Shown: positions 52,245-63,065 of the stretch, piece by piece
Layout: the number at the start of each line of letters is the position of its first letter
Position numbering within the stretch: the stretch's first letter is position 1
Assembly: GCF_001426945.1 (NCBI RefSeq)
Contig: NZ_LMFS01000001.1
Coordinates: 2,030,848 to 2,094,847, forward strand
Length of the DNA: 64,000 nt
Origin: Pseudolabrys sp. Root1462
GTDB lineage: Bacteria > Pseudomonadota > Alphaproteobacteria > Rhizobiales > Xanthobacteraceae
Direction: 5' to 3'
Notes under the pieces: generated by a model
What the model saw: only the letters and a program-made list of their open reading frames with translations
The model's database searches: none
What the model was told of the DNA's origin: nothing
Position numbers and translations under genes: made by a program

Positions 52245-53087
52245 CTATTCGCGGCGGCTTTCCATCCAGCGCTTGAGGTACACGAGCGCCAGCGCGCGCT
52301 CGTCCTCGGTCGACTGCGCATAGGCGCTGTCATAGAGCTTGGCGACCCAGGTCTCATCGGGGCTCGCCCGCGACGCGTCGCGCGCCAGCGTCAACCACAT
52401 CAGGCCGCGCGCCGCCTGTCGCGGCACATGATCGCCCGAGAACAACATGGCCCCGAGCATAGCCTGCGACTTGCACTGGCCCTTCTGCGCCGACAGCCCG
52501 AACCAACGCGCCGCGGTGCGCGGATCGTGCGGCGCACCGTTGCCGTTGAGATAGAGCCGCGCCAAATAATACTGCGCGTCGGCGTCGCGGAAATACGATG
52601 CGGCGTAGTCGAACATCTGCCGCGCGCGCTCAGGCTCCGCCTTTATCTTGGTGTTCGGAATGCCATCGAGATAGTAGTGGCCGAGCGCGACGAAAGCCGA
52701 GGCGACGAAGCGCGATTGCGGCCCGTCGGGATTGTCGTCGGCGTGATTGGCGGCGATGCTGCGGAAGTATTCGAAAGCCTTGAGATCGTCTTGCGCAACG
52801 CCATCGCCGGCCTGATACATACGGCCGAGCTTCCACTGCGCCACGGCGTGACCGCGCTCAGCCGCATATTCCAGCGAGTGCAGCGCCTTTTCCTTGTCGC
52901 CCGTCTTGAGCCAGTGCGCGCCGGAACGGAACGCCTCGTCCATCGACTTCAGCGCGGGCGGCGCCGCCGCCACGACGTCGTCATCGGACTTCGTGCCGTC
53001 GAATGCGAGCGCCGGCGCAGCCACGACCGCGAGGGTCAGGCCGACACCGAGCGTTGCCAAACGCAAATATGCGTCAGCTGTCCGCAT
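52245..53087 (-). CDS. exoR: ExoR-like periplasmic Sel1-repeat regulator
   Basis: The product is 280 residues: signal peptide (cleavage near LAFDG), then Sel1-like TPR repeats, including [49 protein letters not shown] and [33 protein letters not shown]. The order and spacing match my recollection of rhizobial ExoR, the periplasmic repressor of the ExoS-ChvI two-component system that controls exopolysaccharide and motility. ExoS and ChvI are not in the window. Its start overlaps the ilvD end by 14 bases, and AAGGAG inside ilvD is the ribosome site. Confidence 0.72.
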   Translation of the reverse strand: MRTADAYLRLATLGVGLTLAVVAAPALAFDGTKSDDDVVAAAPPALKSMDEAFRSGAHWLKTGDKEKALHSLEYAAERGHAVAQWKLGRMYQAGDGVAQDDLKAFEYFRSIAANHADDNPDGPQSRFVASAFVALGHYYLDGIPNTKIKAEPERARQMFDYAASYFRDADAQYYLARLYLNGNGAPHDPRTAARWFGLSAQKGQCKSQAMLGAMLFSGDHVPRQAARGLMWLTLARDASRASPDETWVAKLYDSAYAQSTEDERALALVYLKRWMESRRE

Positions 53088-54798
53088 AGCACTCCTTCTC
53101 CGCCGCCCCGCCCGGATGCGTCACGGCGCCGTCGACGGCCGGACCGACCTGCTGCGCATATTTCCAGAGGTAGCCCGAGGTCGCGTGGTTCTCCCGGGGA
53201 TGCCAGTCCTTCTTGCGCGCAACGAATTCTTCGTCCGTCAGCTTGACGTCGATGGTGCCGTTGACGGCATCGATCGTGATGATGTCGCCGTCCTTGACGA
53301 GCGCGATCGGGCCGCCGACCGCCGCCTCAGGCCCGACATGGCCGATGCAGAAGCCGCGCGTCGCGCCGGAGAAGCGGCCGTCGGTGATCAGCGCCACCTT
53401 GCCGCCCATGCCCTGGCCGTAGAGCGCTGCCGTGGTCGACAGCATTTCGCGCATGCCCGGACCGCCGCGCGGACCTTCGTAGCGGATGACGAGAACTTCG
53501 CCTTCCTTGTACTGTTTGTTCTTCACGGCTTCGAAACAGGCTTCTTCGCCGTCGAAGCAACGCGCCGGGCCGGAGAATTTGAGTTCGCTCATGCCGGCGA
53601 CCTTCACGATCGCGCCTTGGGGAGCAAGATTGCCCTTGAGGCCGACAACGCCGCCCGTCGCGGTGATCGGCTTGTCCGCCGGACGTACGACGTCCTGGTT
53701 CGGATTCCACTTCACCGACTTCAGGTTCTCGGCAATGGTACGCCCGGTCACAGTCATGCAGTCGCCGTGCAGGAAGCCGTTGTCCAGCAGGGTTTTCATC
53801 AACAACGGTATGCCACCAACCTCGAACATGTCTTTGGCGACATAACGGCCACCCGGTTTCAAATCTGCGACATAAGGAGTCTTTTTGAAGATTTCGGCGA
53901 CGTCGAACAAAGTGAACTCGATGCCACATTCGTGCGCGATGGCGGGTAGATGCAGCGCAGCATTGGTCGAACCGCCGCTCGCCGCGACCACCGCCGCCGC
54001 GTTTTCCAGCGCCTTGCGCGTGACGATATCGCGGGGCCGCAGATTGAGCTGCAGCAGTTCCATGATCTTTTCGCCGGCCAAGGTGCAGAACTTGTCGCGC
54101 ATTTCGTAGGGCGCCGGCGCGCCGGCCGAGTAAGGCAGCGCGAGACCGATGGCCTCCGACACCGTCGCCATGGTGTTGGCAGTGAACTGGGCGCCGCAAG
54201 CGCCCGCCGACGGACAGGCGATCTGTTCCATCGCATCGAGGTCTTCGTCGGAGAGCGCGCCAACCGAATTCTTGCCGACCGCTTCGAACATGTCCTGCAC
54301 AGTGATCGGCTGGCCCTTCCAGGAGCCGGGCAGGATCGAACCGCCATAGATGAAGATCGACGGCACGTTCATGCGCACCATCGCCATCATCATGCCGGGC
54401 AGCGACTTGTCGCAGCCGGCGAGACCGATCAGCGCGTCATAGCCGTGGCCGCGCATTGTCAGTTCGACGGAGTCGGCGATGAGGTCGCGCGAGGGCAGCG
54501 AGGCGTACATGCCGGCATGGCCCATGGCGATACCGTCGGTCACGGTGATGGTGCAGAATTCGCGCGGCGTACCACCGGCGGAGGCGACACCCTTCTTGGC
54601 GGCCTGGGCCTGGCGCATCAGCGAAATGTTGCAGGGCGCGGCCTCATTCCAGCAGCTCGCCACGCCGACGAACGGCTGGTGGATCTGCTCCTTGGTCAGG
54701 CCCATCGCGTAGTAGTACGAACGATGCGGCGCACGAGCCGGACCTTCGGTCACATGCCGGGAAGGAAGTCGCGATTTAATATTGGTCTTGGCGTCCAT
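53074..54798 (-). CDS. ilvD: Dihydroxy-acid dehydratase
   Basis: The 574-residue Fe-S enzyme makes 2-oxo acids in isoleucine and valine synthesis. Cluster Cys are in [20 protein letters not shown] and [32 protein letters not shown] is the C-terminal signature. The ATG at 54798 ([11 protein letters not shown]) gives the normal start although the frame is open far upstream. The upstream 290 bases, shared with mpg, hold no gene that I can support. Confidence 0.96.
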   Translation of the reverse strand: MDAKTNIKSRLPSRHVTEGPARAPHRSYYYAMGLTKEQIHQPFVGVASCWNEAAPCNISLMRQAQAAKKGVASAGGTPREFCTITVTDGIAMGHAGMYASLPSRDLIADSVELTMRGHGYDALIGLAGCDKSLPGMMMAMVRMNVPSIFIYGGSILPGSWKGQPITVQDMFEAVGKNSVGALSDEDLDAMEQIACPSAGACGAQFTANTMATVSEAIGLALPYSAGAPAPYEMRDKFCTLAGEKIMELLQLNLRPRDIVTRKALENAAAVVAASGGSTNAALHLPAIAHECGIEFTLFDVAEIFKKTPYVADLKPGGRYVAKDMFEVGGIPLLMKTLLDNGFLHGDCMTVTGRTIAENLKSVKWNPNQDVVRPADKPITATGGVVGLKGNLAPQGAIVKVAGMSELKFSGPARCFDGEEACFEAVKNKQYKEGEVLVIRYEGPRGGPGMREMLSTTAALYGQGMGGKVALITDGRFSGATRGFCIGHVGPEAAVGGPIALVKDGDIITIDAVNGTIDVKLTDEEFVARKKDWHPRENHATSGYLWKYAQQVGPAVDGAVTHPGGAAEKECYADS

Positions 54799-55092
54799 AG
54801 TACTTTCGGGCCCCCGCCCCATTTCAGCGCCGCCGGTTGCGTGCCCGACAAGCTTTGTCGCCAGAAGCAAAACTCCAATTCCAACCGGCCGCCCCAAATG
54901 AGGACGTCCGCCGCGCTCGAATTCCAGAATTGCCGCAACGGTTTGCGCCGCAACTTGGAAGCCTTCGATGTGGTTGAAGGGTATGGCCAAATCGCGGCGT
55001 GGCGAGCCATCATTGGCTGCCAGAGCTTGATTGTTCCTTAAGTGTTGCAAGCCGGTCACAGAAGTCCGGCCTCCCGAAGGCATAAGAGTTAA

Positions 55093-55662
55093 ATGCCCCC
55101 CCGCCTGACCCGTAAATTCTTCAATAGATCCGTGCACGAGGTTGCGCCCGAGTTGATCGGCGCGACGCTCCTGGTGAACGGCGCCGGCGGCGTCGTCGTC
55201 GAGGTCGAGGCCTATCACCACACCGACCCGGCCGCGCACAGCTACCGTGGCCCGACGCCGCGCAACGCCGTGATGTTCGGGCCACCGGGCTTTGCCTATG
55301 TCTATCGGTCCTACGGCATCCACTGGTGCCTGAATTTCGTCTGCGAGGCCGAAGGCTCCGCCAGCGCCGTCCTCATCAGGGCCCTGGAGCCAACCGCGGG
55401 GCTTTCGGCGATGCGGCGACGGCGCGGCCTGGAAGATGAGCGCGCCCTGTGCTCCGGCCCCGGCAAACTCTGCGAGGCGCTCGGCGTCACCATCAAGCAC
55501 AATGCCATGCCGCTTGACCGGGCGCCCTTCGAATTGCGGGCGCGCGCAGCCGAGCCCGACATCGTCAAAGGCGAACGCATCGGCATCACCAAGGCTGTCG
55601 AACTGCCGTGGCGCTATGGGCTCAAGGGGTCGAAGTTCTTAAGCAAGCCGTTCAGGGCTTGA
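55093..55662 (+). CDS. DNA-3-methyladenine glycosylase (Mpg/AAG family)
   Basis: The 189-residue enzyme has [49 protein letters not shown], which includes the catalytic Glu and substrate-flipping Tyr of the AAG family. It excises alkylated purines. The [14 protein letters not shown] block completes the signature. It overlaps the next gene tail-to-tail by 11 bases. Confidence 0.93.
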   Translation: MPPRLTRKFFNRSVHEVAPELIGATLLVNGAGGVVVEVEAYHHTDPAAHSYRGPTPRNAVMFGPPGFAYVYRSYGIHWCLNFVCEAEGSASAVLIRALEPTAGLSAMRRRRGLEDERALCSGPGKLCEALGVTIKHNAMPLDRAPFELRARAAEPDIVKGERIGITKAVELPWRYGLKGSKFLSKPFRA

Positions 55663-56368
55663 CGCGGAAGTCCGGCTTGAAGCCGAGTTCGCGCCGGGCC
55701 TTCTCGCTCGACAGCGCCGGATCGTCGTCGGCAACATTGTAAATGCCGGGCTTGGCCTTGGTCAGCGCCAGCGCGGTGGCCTGGGCGGCGCCGTCGATAT
55801 GCACCGACGGCGGCCGCGACGGCCGGGCAGACCAGGTGCCAGGGCCGTAAAAGAAGCCATAGCGGAGTACGACGCCTTCCGGCATTGCCAGCACCGCCTG
55901 CTCGAGAGCCTTAACGCCGTCGATGGTCGTCGCCGCGGCGCCCTCGGCCGGCGCCAGTGGATCGCTCTCGGTGCGAGCGCGCGGGCCCGGCTTGTAAAGC
56001 CAGGCGACACTCTGCGCGATCATGCGGGTCACGCCGGCGGCTTTGGCCGCGGCCACGAGATTAGTGGTGCCCTCGACGCGAATGCGCGCGTTACGCGCCA
56101 ACCCCTCCTGGTATTGCGGTGTGCCGGGGGCGAAGGCCAGGTCGGTGAGTTGATGGATGATGGCGTCGGGCCGTGCCGCCGCGACGGCAGCCGTCAGCGC
56201 CGCCGCGTCGAAGACATCGACCACGACCGGCTGGGCGCCGAGCTTGATGATGGCCTCGGCCTTGTCGGCCGAGCGCGTGGTCCCGACGACCGTGTGGCCG
56301 ACGGCGAGCAGCAACGGCGTAAGACGCCGCCCGATCGCGCCGCCTGCGCCAGCGAAGAACACTCTCAT
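55652..56368 (-). CDS. NAD(P)-dependent epimerase/reductase-like protein
   Basis: The 238-residue protein has the dinucleotide motif [18 protein letters not shown] (GxxGxxG) and an extended SDR pattern, with [22 protein letters not shown] around the active-site region and [10 protein letters not shown] later. It is shorter than most NAD-dependent epimerases. The substrate is unknown. Confidence 0.85.
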   Translation of the reverse strand: MRVFFAGAGGAIGRRLTPLLLAVGHTVVGTTRSADKAEAIIKLGAQPVVVDVFDAAALTAAVAAARPDAIIHQLTDLAFAPGTPQYQEGLARNARIRVEGTTNLVAAAKAAGVTRMIAQSVAWLYKPGPRARTESDPLAPAEGAAATTIDGVKALEQAVLAMPEGVVLRYGFFYGPGTWSARPSRPPSVHIDGAAQATALALTKAKPGIYNVADDDPALSSEKARRELGFKPDFRVKP

Positions 56369-56397
56369 GCCGGTGATCTCAGCAGCGCTTTAGGGTC

Positions 56398-56437
56398 AAA
56401 AAGAGGTCGGCGCGCGTTTTTGTTGGCTGCGCCGGCC
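56398..56437 (-). terminator. Intrinsic terminator after valS
   Basis: On the minus strand the hairpin pairs GGCCGGCGC with GCGCCGACC (56429-56437 with 56405-56413, one G-U), followed by TCTTTTTG (56398-56402). It begins five bases past the valS stop. This is a good stem plus T tract. Confidence 0.7.
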
Positions 56438-56441
56438 CGAG

Positions 56442-59186
56442 CTATGCCGCCCCCTTGAGCCGATCGATCGCCTCGGCGATCTTGGCCTTGCGGGCCAGCG
56501 CTTCCTCGCGTTTGGCCTTTTCCTCCTCGACGACTTCGGCGTCCGCGCGCTCGACAAATTTCGGATTGCCGAGCTTCTTCTCGACGCGATCGATATCGTC
56601 CTCGGCCTTCTTCATCTCCTTGGCGAGACGCGCCCGCTCGGCGTCGATGTCGATGACGCCGACCAGCGGCAGCGCCACCAGATCGCCGCGCACCACGAGT
56701 TGCGCCGAGCCCTGCGGCGGGCTCGCGGCCGACGAAATGTCCGAAACGCGCGCCAGCCGCTTGATGAACTCGGCCCAGCGCTCGGCACGCGCCTGCGTTT
56801 CCGCCGGCACGCCGGCGAGCACCAGCGGGATGTTGACGTTGATGTTCATCTCGGCGCGGATCGAGCGGATCGCCGTGATGAGGTCGATCACCCAGCCGAT
56901 CTCGGCCTCGGCCTTGTCGTCGCTCAGGCCCTCAAGAGTCGGCCACGGCGCCAGCGCCAGCAGCGTGTCCCGCTTCGGCCCCTGCTCGGCCGTTACCCGC
57001 CACAGCTCTTCGGTGATGAAGGGCATGAACGGATGCAGCATCTTGAGGATTTCGTCGAGCACCCACGCCGCCATGGCGCGGGTCTCGTCCTTGGCGGCTC
57101 CGTCCGCGCCCGTGAGCAGCGGCTTCGATAGCTCGACGTACCAGTCGCAATAGACGTTCCAGACAAAGCGATAGGCGGCAGCAGCGGCTTCGGCGAACTT
57201 GAATTCGCCGAGCGCGGCGGTGACCTCGGTAAGGGCCTTCTGCGTCTCGTGCGCGATCCAGCGATTGAGCACCTCTTTCGCGCTCTTGGGATCGAAACCG
57301 GCGGCGCGCGCGGCGCCGTTGAATTCGACGAAGCGCGCCGCGTTCCACAGCTTGGTGGCGAAGTTGCGGTTGTTCTCGACATCCTGCGGGCCGAGGCGGA
57401 TGTCGTGCGACGGCGCGACGTTACGCATCAGCGTGAAGCGTAGCGCGTCGGCGCCGAATTCGTCGATGATGCCGAGCGGATCGACGACGTTGCCCTTGGA
57501 CTTCGACATCTTGGCGCCGGAGGCATCGCGCACCAGGCGGTGGATGTAGATGTCCTTGAAGGGGATTTGCGGGCTCCCCTTCTCGTCCTTCATGAAGTGC
57601 AGGCCCATCATCATCATGCGGGCGACCCAGAAGAAGATGATGTCGAAGCCGGTGACCAAAGTGTTGGTCGGGTAGAAACGCGCGAGCTCCTTGGTCCTGT
57701 CAGGCCAGCCAAGCGTCGAGAACGGCCACAGCGCCGACGAGAACCAGGTGTCGAGGACGTCTTCGTCGCGCTTCAGCACAGTCTTGGTGCCGTAATGCTT
57801 GTCGGCTTCGGTCTGGGCGTCGGCTTCCGCCTCCGCGACGAACACCTTGCCGTCCGGCCCATACCAGGCCGGGATCTGGTGTCCCCACCAGAGCTGGCGC
57901 GAGATGCACCACGGCTGGATGTTTTCCATCCAGTTGAAATAGGTCGCTTCCCAGTTCTTCGGCACGAAGGTGGTGCGGCCGTCGCGCACTGCGGCGATCG
58001 CCGGCTTCGCCAATTCATGGGCGTTGACATACCACTGGTCGGTCAGGAACGGCTCGATGACGACGTTGGAGCGGTCCCCATGCGGCACCGACAGGCCATG
58101 CGGCTCGATCTTCTCGACGAGGCCCATTTCCTCGAGGCGGGCGACGAGCGCCTTGCGCGCGGCGAAACGATCCATGCCGTGCATGGCGAGCGTGGCGTCG
58201 AGATCGGCCGACGACGGCACGCCGGCGATGAAGGCCTCGTTGCCCTGCAACGCCAGCTTGGCCTCGACGCTGAAAATGTTGATCTGCGCCAGATTGTGCC
58301 GCTTGCCGACCTCGAAGTCGTTGAAGTCGTGCGCCGGCGTGATCTTCACCGCGCCGGAGCCCTTCTCGGGATCGGAGTATTCGTCGGCGACGATCGGAAT
58401 CTTGCGCCCGACCAGCGGCAGGATGACGTGTTTGCCGACCAGCGCCTTGTAGCGCTCGTCGTCCGGATGCACCGCGACGCCGCTGTCGCCCAGCATCGTC
58501 TCCGGACGCGTCGTCGCGACGACGATAAAAGTCGAAGGATCTTCCGGATTGAAGGTCTTGCCTTCGAGCGGATAACGCAGATGCCAGAGCGAGCCCTTGG
58601 TCTCGACCGGCACGACCTCGAGATCCGAGATCGCGGTCAAAAGCTTGGGATCCCAATTGACTAGCCGCTTGTCTTTATAGATCAGGCCTTCGCGATAAAG
58701 CTCCACAAAAACTTTAAGAACGGCCTTCGACAGGCCCTCATCCATGGTGAAACGTTCGCGCGACCAGTCGCAGGACGCACCGAGGCGCTTGAGCTGATTG
58801 ACGATGGTGCCGCCCGACTCCGCCTTCCAGGCCCAGACCTTCTCGAGGAACTTGTCGCGGCCGATCTCTCGACGGGAGGGCTCCTGCCGCTCCATCATCT
58901 GGCGCTCGACCACCATCTGCGTCGCGATGCCGGCATGGTCGGTGCCCGGCTGCCACAGCACGTCCTTGCCGCGCATGCGCTCGAACCGGCACAGTACATC
59001 CTGCAACGTGTTGTTGAGCGCGTGACCCATGTGCAGCGAGCCGGTGACGTTCGGCGGCGGAATGACAATGGCGTAGGTCTCGGCGCCCGCGCGCTCGGGC
59101 CGGCCGGCCTTGAAGGCGCCCGCTTGTTCCCAGGACTTGGCGATACGGCCCTCGACCTCGGAGGGCTGGTAGGTCTTGTCGATCAT
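56442..59186 (-). CDS. valS: Valyl-tRNA synthetase
   Basis: The 914-residue class I enzyme has PPPNVTGSLHMGHAL (HIGH-type), the editing domain, and KMSKSKGN. The C-terminal coiled coil (LAKEMKKAEDDIDRVEKKLG to the end) is the ValRS tRNA-binding arm. It is divergent from an MFS gene. Confidence 0.97.
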   Translation of the reverse strand: MIDKTYQPSEVEGRIAKSWEQAGAFKAGRPERAGAETYAIVIPPPNVTGSLHMGHALNNTLQDVLCRFERMRGKDVLWQPGTDHAGIATQMVVERQMMERQEPSRREIGRDKFLEKVWAWKAESGGTIVNQLKRLGASCDWSRERFTMDEGLSKAVLKVFVELYREGLIYKDKRLVNWDPKLLTAISDLEVVPVETKGSLWHLRYPLEGKTFNPEDPSTFIVVATTRPETMLGDSGVAVHPDDERYKALVGKHVILPLVGRKIPIVADEYSDPEKGSGAVKITPAHDFNDFEVGKRHNLAQINIFSVEAKLALQGNEAFIAGVPSSADLDATLAMHGMDRFAARKALVARLEEMGLVEKIEPHGLSVPHGDRSNVVIEPFLTDQWYVNAHELAKPAIAAVRDGRTTFVPKNWEATYFNWMENIQPWCISRQLWWGHQIPAWYGPDGKVFVAEAEADAQTEADKHYGTKTVLKRDEDVLDTWFSSALWPFSTLGWPDRTKELARFYPTNTLVTGFDIIFFWVARMMMMGLHFMKDEKGSPQIPFKDIYIHRLVRDASGAKMSKSKGNVVDPLGIIDEFGADALRFTLMRNVAPSHDIRLGPQDVENNRNFATKLWNAARFVEFNGAARAAGFDPKSAKEVLNRWIAHETQKALTEVTAALGEFKFAEAAAAAYRFVWNVYCDWYVELSKPLLTGADGAAKDETRAMAAWVLDEILKMLHPFMPFITEELWRVTAEQGPKRDTLLALAPWPTLEGLSDDKAEAEIGWVIDLITAIRSIRAEMNINVNIPLVLAGVPAETQARAERWAEFIKRLARVSDISSAASPPQGSAQLVVRGDLVALPLVGVIDIDAERARLAKEMKKAEDDIDRVEKKLGNPKFVERADAEVVEEEKAKREEALARKAKIAEAIDRLKGAA

Positions 59187-59329
59187 TTAAAAGGTTCTTT
59201 TCGCGGGGCCGCTTTGCAGTAGAGGCGCTTGATAAGACAGCCGTTTCCGGCCAGAGGACGGAGCGCAGAATCTTCAGGTCCCGCCCGCCTGTCCCGGGTA
59301 GAAAGCCTACCCCGCCCGCCGGAGTCAAC

Positions 59330-60541
59330 GTGTCCGCCCCGACGCCCGCCCCGACCGACCGTGCGCTGACGCGCATGCTGTTCCTGATGGCGATGGCGGC
59401 CTTCGCCAGCGGCGCTTCGCTCCGCGTCTCCGATCAGCTTTTGCCGCAGGTGGCCCTCGATTTCGACACCACCCTGGGCGCCGCCTCTTCCATCGTGACG
59501 GCCTACGCCATTCCTTACGGCGTGATGCAGGCCTTCTCCGGCGCCATCGGCGACCGGCTCGGCAAATGCCAGGCGGTGGCGCTGGCCTGCGCGGTCTCTT
59601 TCATGCTGGTGCTGCTCTGCGCGGCGGCGCAGTCGGTTCCGCAGCTAACGCTGGCCCGCCTGTTCGCGGCGCCCGGCGCCGCCATCATCGTGCCACTCGG
59701 CATGGCCTATGTCGGCGACGTCGTGCCCTATGAGCGGCGCCAGACGGCGCTGGCGCGTTTCCTCGCCGGACAGATGGCCGGCATGGTGGTCGGCCAGCTC
59801 ATCGGCGGCATCTTCGGCGACCACTTCGGCTGGCGCTCCGCCTTCATCGTGCTGGCGGTCATCTTCGGCTGTGCCGCCATTGCGCTCGCCAGCCAGTTGC
59901 GCAGCAATCCCTGGGCAAAGCCGATCGCGCATGCCGGCGGCGCGCGGCCGAAGATGATTCCGACCTATCGCCAGTTGCTCGCCGATCGCTGGTCGCGCTT
60001 CCTGCTGATCGCCGTGTTCATCGAGGGCGGCATCTTCTTCGGCGGCTTCACCTATGTAGCGGCCAGCCTTCATCAATATTTCGATCTGAGTTTCTCATCG
60101 ATCGGCTTCATCGCCGCCGGTTTCGGCGCCGGCAGCATCGGCTATGCCTTGCTGGTGCACCGCATCGTGCGCCGCTTCAGCGAAAGCGAAATGGTGCTGG
60201 CGGGGGGCGCCGTCGTCGCACTCGGCTTCATCGCACTGGCGGCTTCGCCGGTCTGGTATCTGGCGCCGGTGGCCTGCCTAATGCTCGGCTTCGGCTACTA
60301 CCTGCTGCACAACACGTTGCAGACCAACGCCACGCAAATGCTGCCGGCGGCGCGCGGCACGGCGATGGCGGGTTTTTCATCGGCGCTGTTCATCGGTCAA
60401 AGCGTCGGCGTCGCCACCGGCGCCTTCATCGTCGATCACGCCGGCATGATGCAACTGTTCGTCGTCGCCGCGGTGACGTGGCCGGTGCTCGCGTTGTGGA
60501 TTGCGGCGCAGATCAAGCGCCACAAGGCGCTCGCCGGCTGA
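59330..60541 (+). CDS. MFS transporter
   Basis: The 403-residue protein shows twelve hydrophobic helices and the MFS signature DRLGKCQAVALA after helix 2. The start is a GTG with GGAG five bases upstream. Similar proteins belong to the drug/sugar MFS group; the substrate is unknown. It converges on popZ with a seven-base gap. Confidence 0.88.
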   Translation: MSAPTPAPTDRALTRMLFLMAMAAFASGASLRVSDQLLPQVALDFDTTLGAASSIVTAYAIPYGVMQAFSGAIGDRLGKCQAVALACAVSFMLVLLCAAAQSVPQLTLARLFAAPGAAIIVPLGMAYVGDVVPYERRQTALARFLAGQMAGMVVGQLIGGIFGDHFGWRSAFIVLAVIFGCAAIALASQLRSNPWAKPIAHAGGARPKMIPTYRQLLADRWSRFLLIAVFIEGGIFFGGFTYVAASLHQYFDLSFSSIGFIAAGFGAGSIGYALLVHRIVRRFSESEMVLAGGAVVALGFIALAASPVWYLAPVACLMLGFGYYLLHNTLQTNATQMLPAARGTAMAGFSSALFIGQSVGVATGAFIVDHAGMMQLFVVAAVTWPVLALWIAAQIKRHKALAG

Positions 60542-60548
60542 CGGCGGC

Positions 60549-61238
60549 TCAGCGGCCGCCGCGCGACACGCGCTCGATCTCGGCGCGCACGATGCGCTCG
60601 ACCAGGCCCGGCAAGTTGTCGTCGAGCCAGCTCTTGAGCATCGGCCGCAACATTTCCTTCACCAGGTCCTCGAGCGTGCGGGCGTTGTTGCCGAGCACGG
60701 TGTTGGCCAGCGAATGGAACGCGTTATCGACCGCGGAGCGCGTCGCGCTCGACATCAGGCCGCGATCGAAGGCCGGCGCCGGCGGTACGGGCGACGGCTC
60801 TGTCGGCTCGGACGAACCTTCGGCGAAGACCACATCGGACGCGGCATCGATGCGCCGGAAGCTCTGCGCAGGCGCCGCTGGCGGGGGCGCCGCCATTGCT
60901 TCCGTGAGGTCGAGAACGTCGGCAACCGGCGGCGCGGGAGGTGGCGCGGGCGGCGGCGTCACGGCTTCAGGTGGTTTCGGTGCCGGCTTCGGCGCGGCGT
61001 CCATGCTGGCGAGCATGGCATCGACATCGGCCTGATTGTTGGTCGGCTTCGGCGGCGGCGGTGGCGGCGGCTTGACCGCGACGGGCGGCGGCGCGGGTGC
61101 CGGCTTTGGCGGTGGAGGCGCAGGCGGGGCAGCGGCTGGCTTGGCGGCCTTGCCCGTGTCCTCATCCGCAATGATACGCCGGATGGAGGCGAGAATTTCC
61201 TCCATCGAAGGCTCTTGAGCCTTGGCCGGTTGGTTCAT
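60549..61238 (-). CDS. popZ: Polar organizing protein PopZ
   Basis: The protein is 229 residues from the ATG at 61238. The N-terminal SMEEILASIRRIIADE helix, the Pro-rich disordered linker (about 28-150) and the C-terminal oligomerisation helices TLEDLVKEMLRPMLKSWLDDNLPGLVERIVRAEIERVSRG are the PopZ plan. PopZ builds a polar hub that anchors chromosome and cell-cycle proteins. The linker is longer and much more Pro/Ala-rich than in Caulobacter. Confidence 0.92.
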   Translation of the reverse strand: MNQPAKAQEPSMEEILASIRRIIADEDTGKAAKPAAAPPAPPPPKPAPAPPPVAVKPPPPPPPKPTNNQADVDAMLASMDAAPKPAPKPPEAVTPPPAPPPAPPVADVLDLTEAMAAPPPAAPAQSFRRIDAASDVVFAEGSSEPTEPSPVPPAPAFDRGLMSSATRSAVDNAFHSLANTVLGNNARTLEDLVKEMLRPMLKSWLDDNLPGLVERIVRAEIERVSRGGR

Positions 61239-61412
61239 TACGTGACCCCGAACACCGTCCTTGCAGACGAGAGATGCTGACACGTCACCGCGCAGCCGCG
61301 ATGCGGCGCCGAATCGTCAGTATCTTTCGTTTATACGACACCGCGACGGTGCGAGGCAGCGAGAAAAGCTCGCCAGGACAATCAACTGTGGACACAAGGG
61401 ATTGCAGGGAGG

Positions 61413-61440
61413 CGTGAGGTTCCTCGGCGCCGCCCTCACG
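61413..61440 (-). terminator. Possible hairpin after tolC
   Basis: CGTGAGG (61413-61419) and CCTCACG (61434-61440) pair over seven bases around a 14-base loop, 31 bases after the tolC stop. No T tract; weak. Confidence 0.3.
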
Positions 61441-61471
61441 GGGGCAGCGCCGGAGTACTCACTTGCCGTAT

Positions 61472-62878
61472 TTACTTGCCGTCGGGCGTACGAACACCGG
61501 CCCAGCTGTCGCGGACCTGTTCGTAATGAACCTCAGCCTTGTACACCGGCACATGCAGGCCGAGCACCTGCGGCGACAGCCGGCCGACCGCGGCCAGCAG
61601 GCTGTAGGACGCGACGACGCGGTCGCGCTGCGCCGACACCAGCGACACGCGGGCATTCACCAGCGCCTGCTGCGCGTTCAACACATCGAGCGTCGTGCGC
61701 TGGCCGACGCGAGCCTCTTCACGGACACCGTTAAGCGCGATTTCCGACGACTGAACCTGCGCCGTCGTCGCCTCGATGTTGCCCTTGGCGGCGTCGAGCT
61801 GACCCCAGGCCTGCACGATGCCCTGGCGCACCTGATCGCGCGCGGTGTCCATGTCGATGCGGCGCTGACCGAGTGTTTCCTTGCTCTGGCGGATCAAGGA
61901 ATACTCCGAACCGCCCTGGTAAATCGGCACGCTGAGGGTTCCGAGCACCGATGCGTTGTAGCTTTCCATGGTGGTAAGGTTGCCGGCCGCCAGATAGTTC
62001 TTGGTGAAGTTGCCCTGCACCGACACCGTCGGATAGAGCGCGCCTTCGGCCACCTTCACCGCCTGCTGCGCGACATCGATATTGAATTGCGCGCTGGTGA
62101 TCGACGGATGAATGGCGCTGCCGGTCGAGACCGCAGCCGCCAGACTGTTCGGCGAAAAACGATCGACAGGCGAAGCCGCCGATAGCTTGCCGGGCTCGAT
62201 GCCGATGACCTGCCGATAAACGGCGGCCGACGTCTTGTAGTTCGATTCAGCGGTCAGCACCGATGAACGGCCCGACGCCAGCGAGGCTTCGGACTGCGCC
62301 ACGTCGGTGCGCGTCACCTCACCGACATTGAAGCGATCACGCGTCTGCCGCAGTTGCTCCTGCAGCACCTCGACGTTGCGCCGCTGCAGGTCGAGAATCG
62401 CCGTATCGCGCAGCAGGTTCATATAGGCGGTGGCCGCGTTCAGGAGCACCGTCTGCTCCGTCGAGCGTAAGGTTTCGCGCGCAGCGAGAACCTGCGCCTC
62501 GGCCTGCCGTGTGCGGTTCGCCGTCTGGAAACCGTTGAACAGCGTTTGCGAAACCGTGGTGCCGAGGCTGACCGGGGAGTTGTAACCGGTCAATGTCGAA
62601 TAGGTGGCCGGTGTCGTCGTCGTAACCTTGGTCACCGAACCGACCGACTGCTGACCGCCGGTTGCCGTAATGGATATCTTCGGCCGATAGCCCGACAAGG
62701 CCTGCGGCACGTTTTCGTCCGTCGCACGCACGGCAGCGCGCTGCGAATTGAGCGTCGGATTGTTCACATAGGTTTGCATGAGGGCCGATTCCAACGTATC
62801 GGCCGCGGCCGGCCCGGCCATAACGGCCATGACCCCCACCACACCAACGCTCCACCGCCCCACTCGAAAACGCAGCAT
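61472..62878 (-). CDS. tolC: TolC family outer-membrane channel
   Basis: The 468-residue protein has a signal peptide (GPAAADT cleavage region), then long helical hairpins characteristic of TolC, including LESALMQTYVNNPTLNSQRAAVRATDENVPQALSGYRPKISI and a second half repeating the pattern. The ATG at 62878 has AGGG five bases upstream; an ORF start 32 codons upstream is not supported. It would dock with periplasmic adaptors such as that encoded at 48527-49693 for export or type I secretion. Confidence 0.93.
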   Translation of the reverse strand: MLRFRVGRWSVGVVGVMAVMAGPAAADTLESALMQTYVNNPTLNSQRAAVRATDENVPQALSGYRPKISITATGGQQSVGSVTKVTTTTPATYSTLTGYNSPVSLGTTVSQTLFNGFQTANRTRQAEAQVLAARETLRSTEQTVLLNAATAYMNLLRDTAILDLQRRNVEVLQEQLRQTRDRFNVGEVTRTDVAQSEASLASGRSSVLTAESNYKTSAAVYRQVIGIEPGKLSAASPVDRFSPNSLAAAVSTGSAIHPSITSAQFNIDVAQQAVKVAEGALYPTVSVQGNFTKNYLAAGNLTTMESYNASVLGTLSVPIYQGGSEYSLIRQSKETLGQRRIDMDTARDQVRQGIVQAWGQLDAAKGNIEATTAQVQSSEIALNGVREEARVGQRTTLDVLNAQQALVNARVSLVSAQRDRVVASYSLLAAVGRLSPQVLGLHVPVYKAEVHYEQVRDSWAGVRTPDGK

Positions 62879-63065
62879 TCTGACCCTGACCTTACCCCCG
62901 ACGAGCGCCGCTCTCCAACGGCACGAATCGTTTTGCCCCAGTGCTTTACCGGGTACGACCGGAACAATAGGCACTGCGGAAGCCGGTTAAAACCCCCAGT
63001 GCTGTCATCCCCAGAAGAATGGCCGGCGCTGGGGCATTTTCGCCACGGTATCTTCTAAAGCGCCT

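Noticed and set aside
54799..55092. An 87-codon minus-strand open frame and a possible attenuator before ilvD
   Set aside because: No ribosome site, no protein-like pattern and no run of branched-chain codons.
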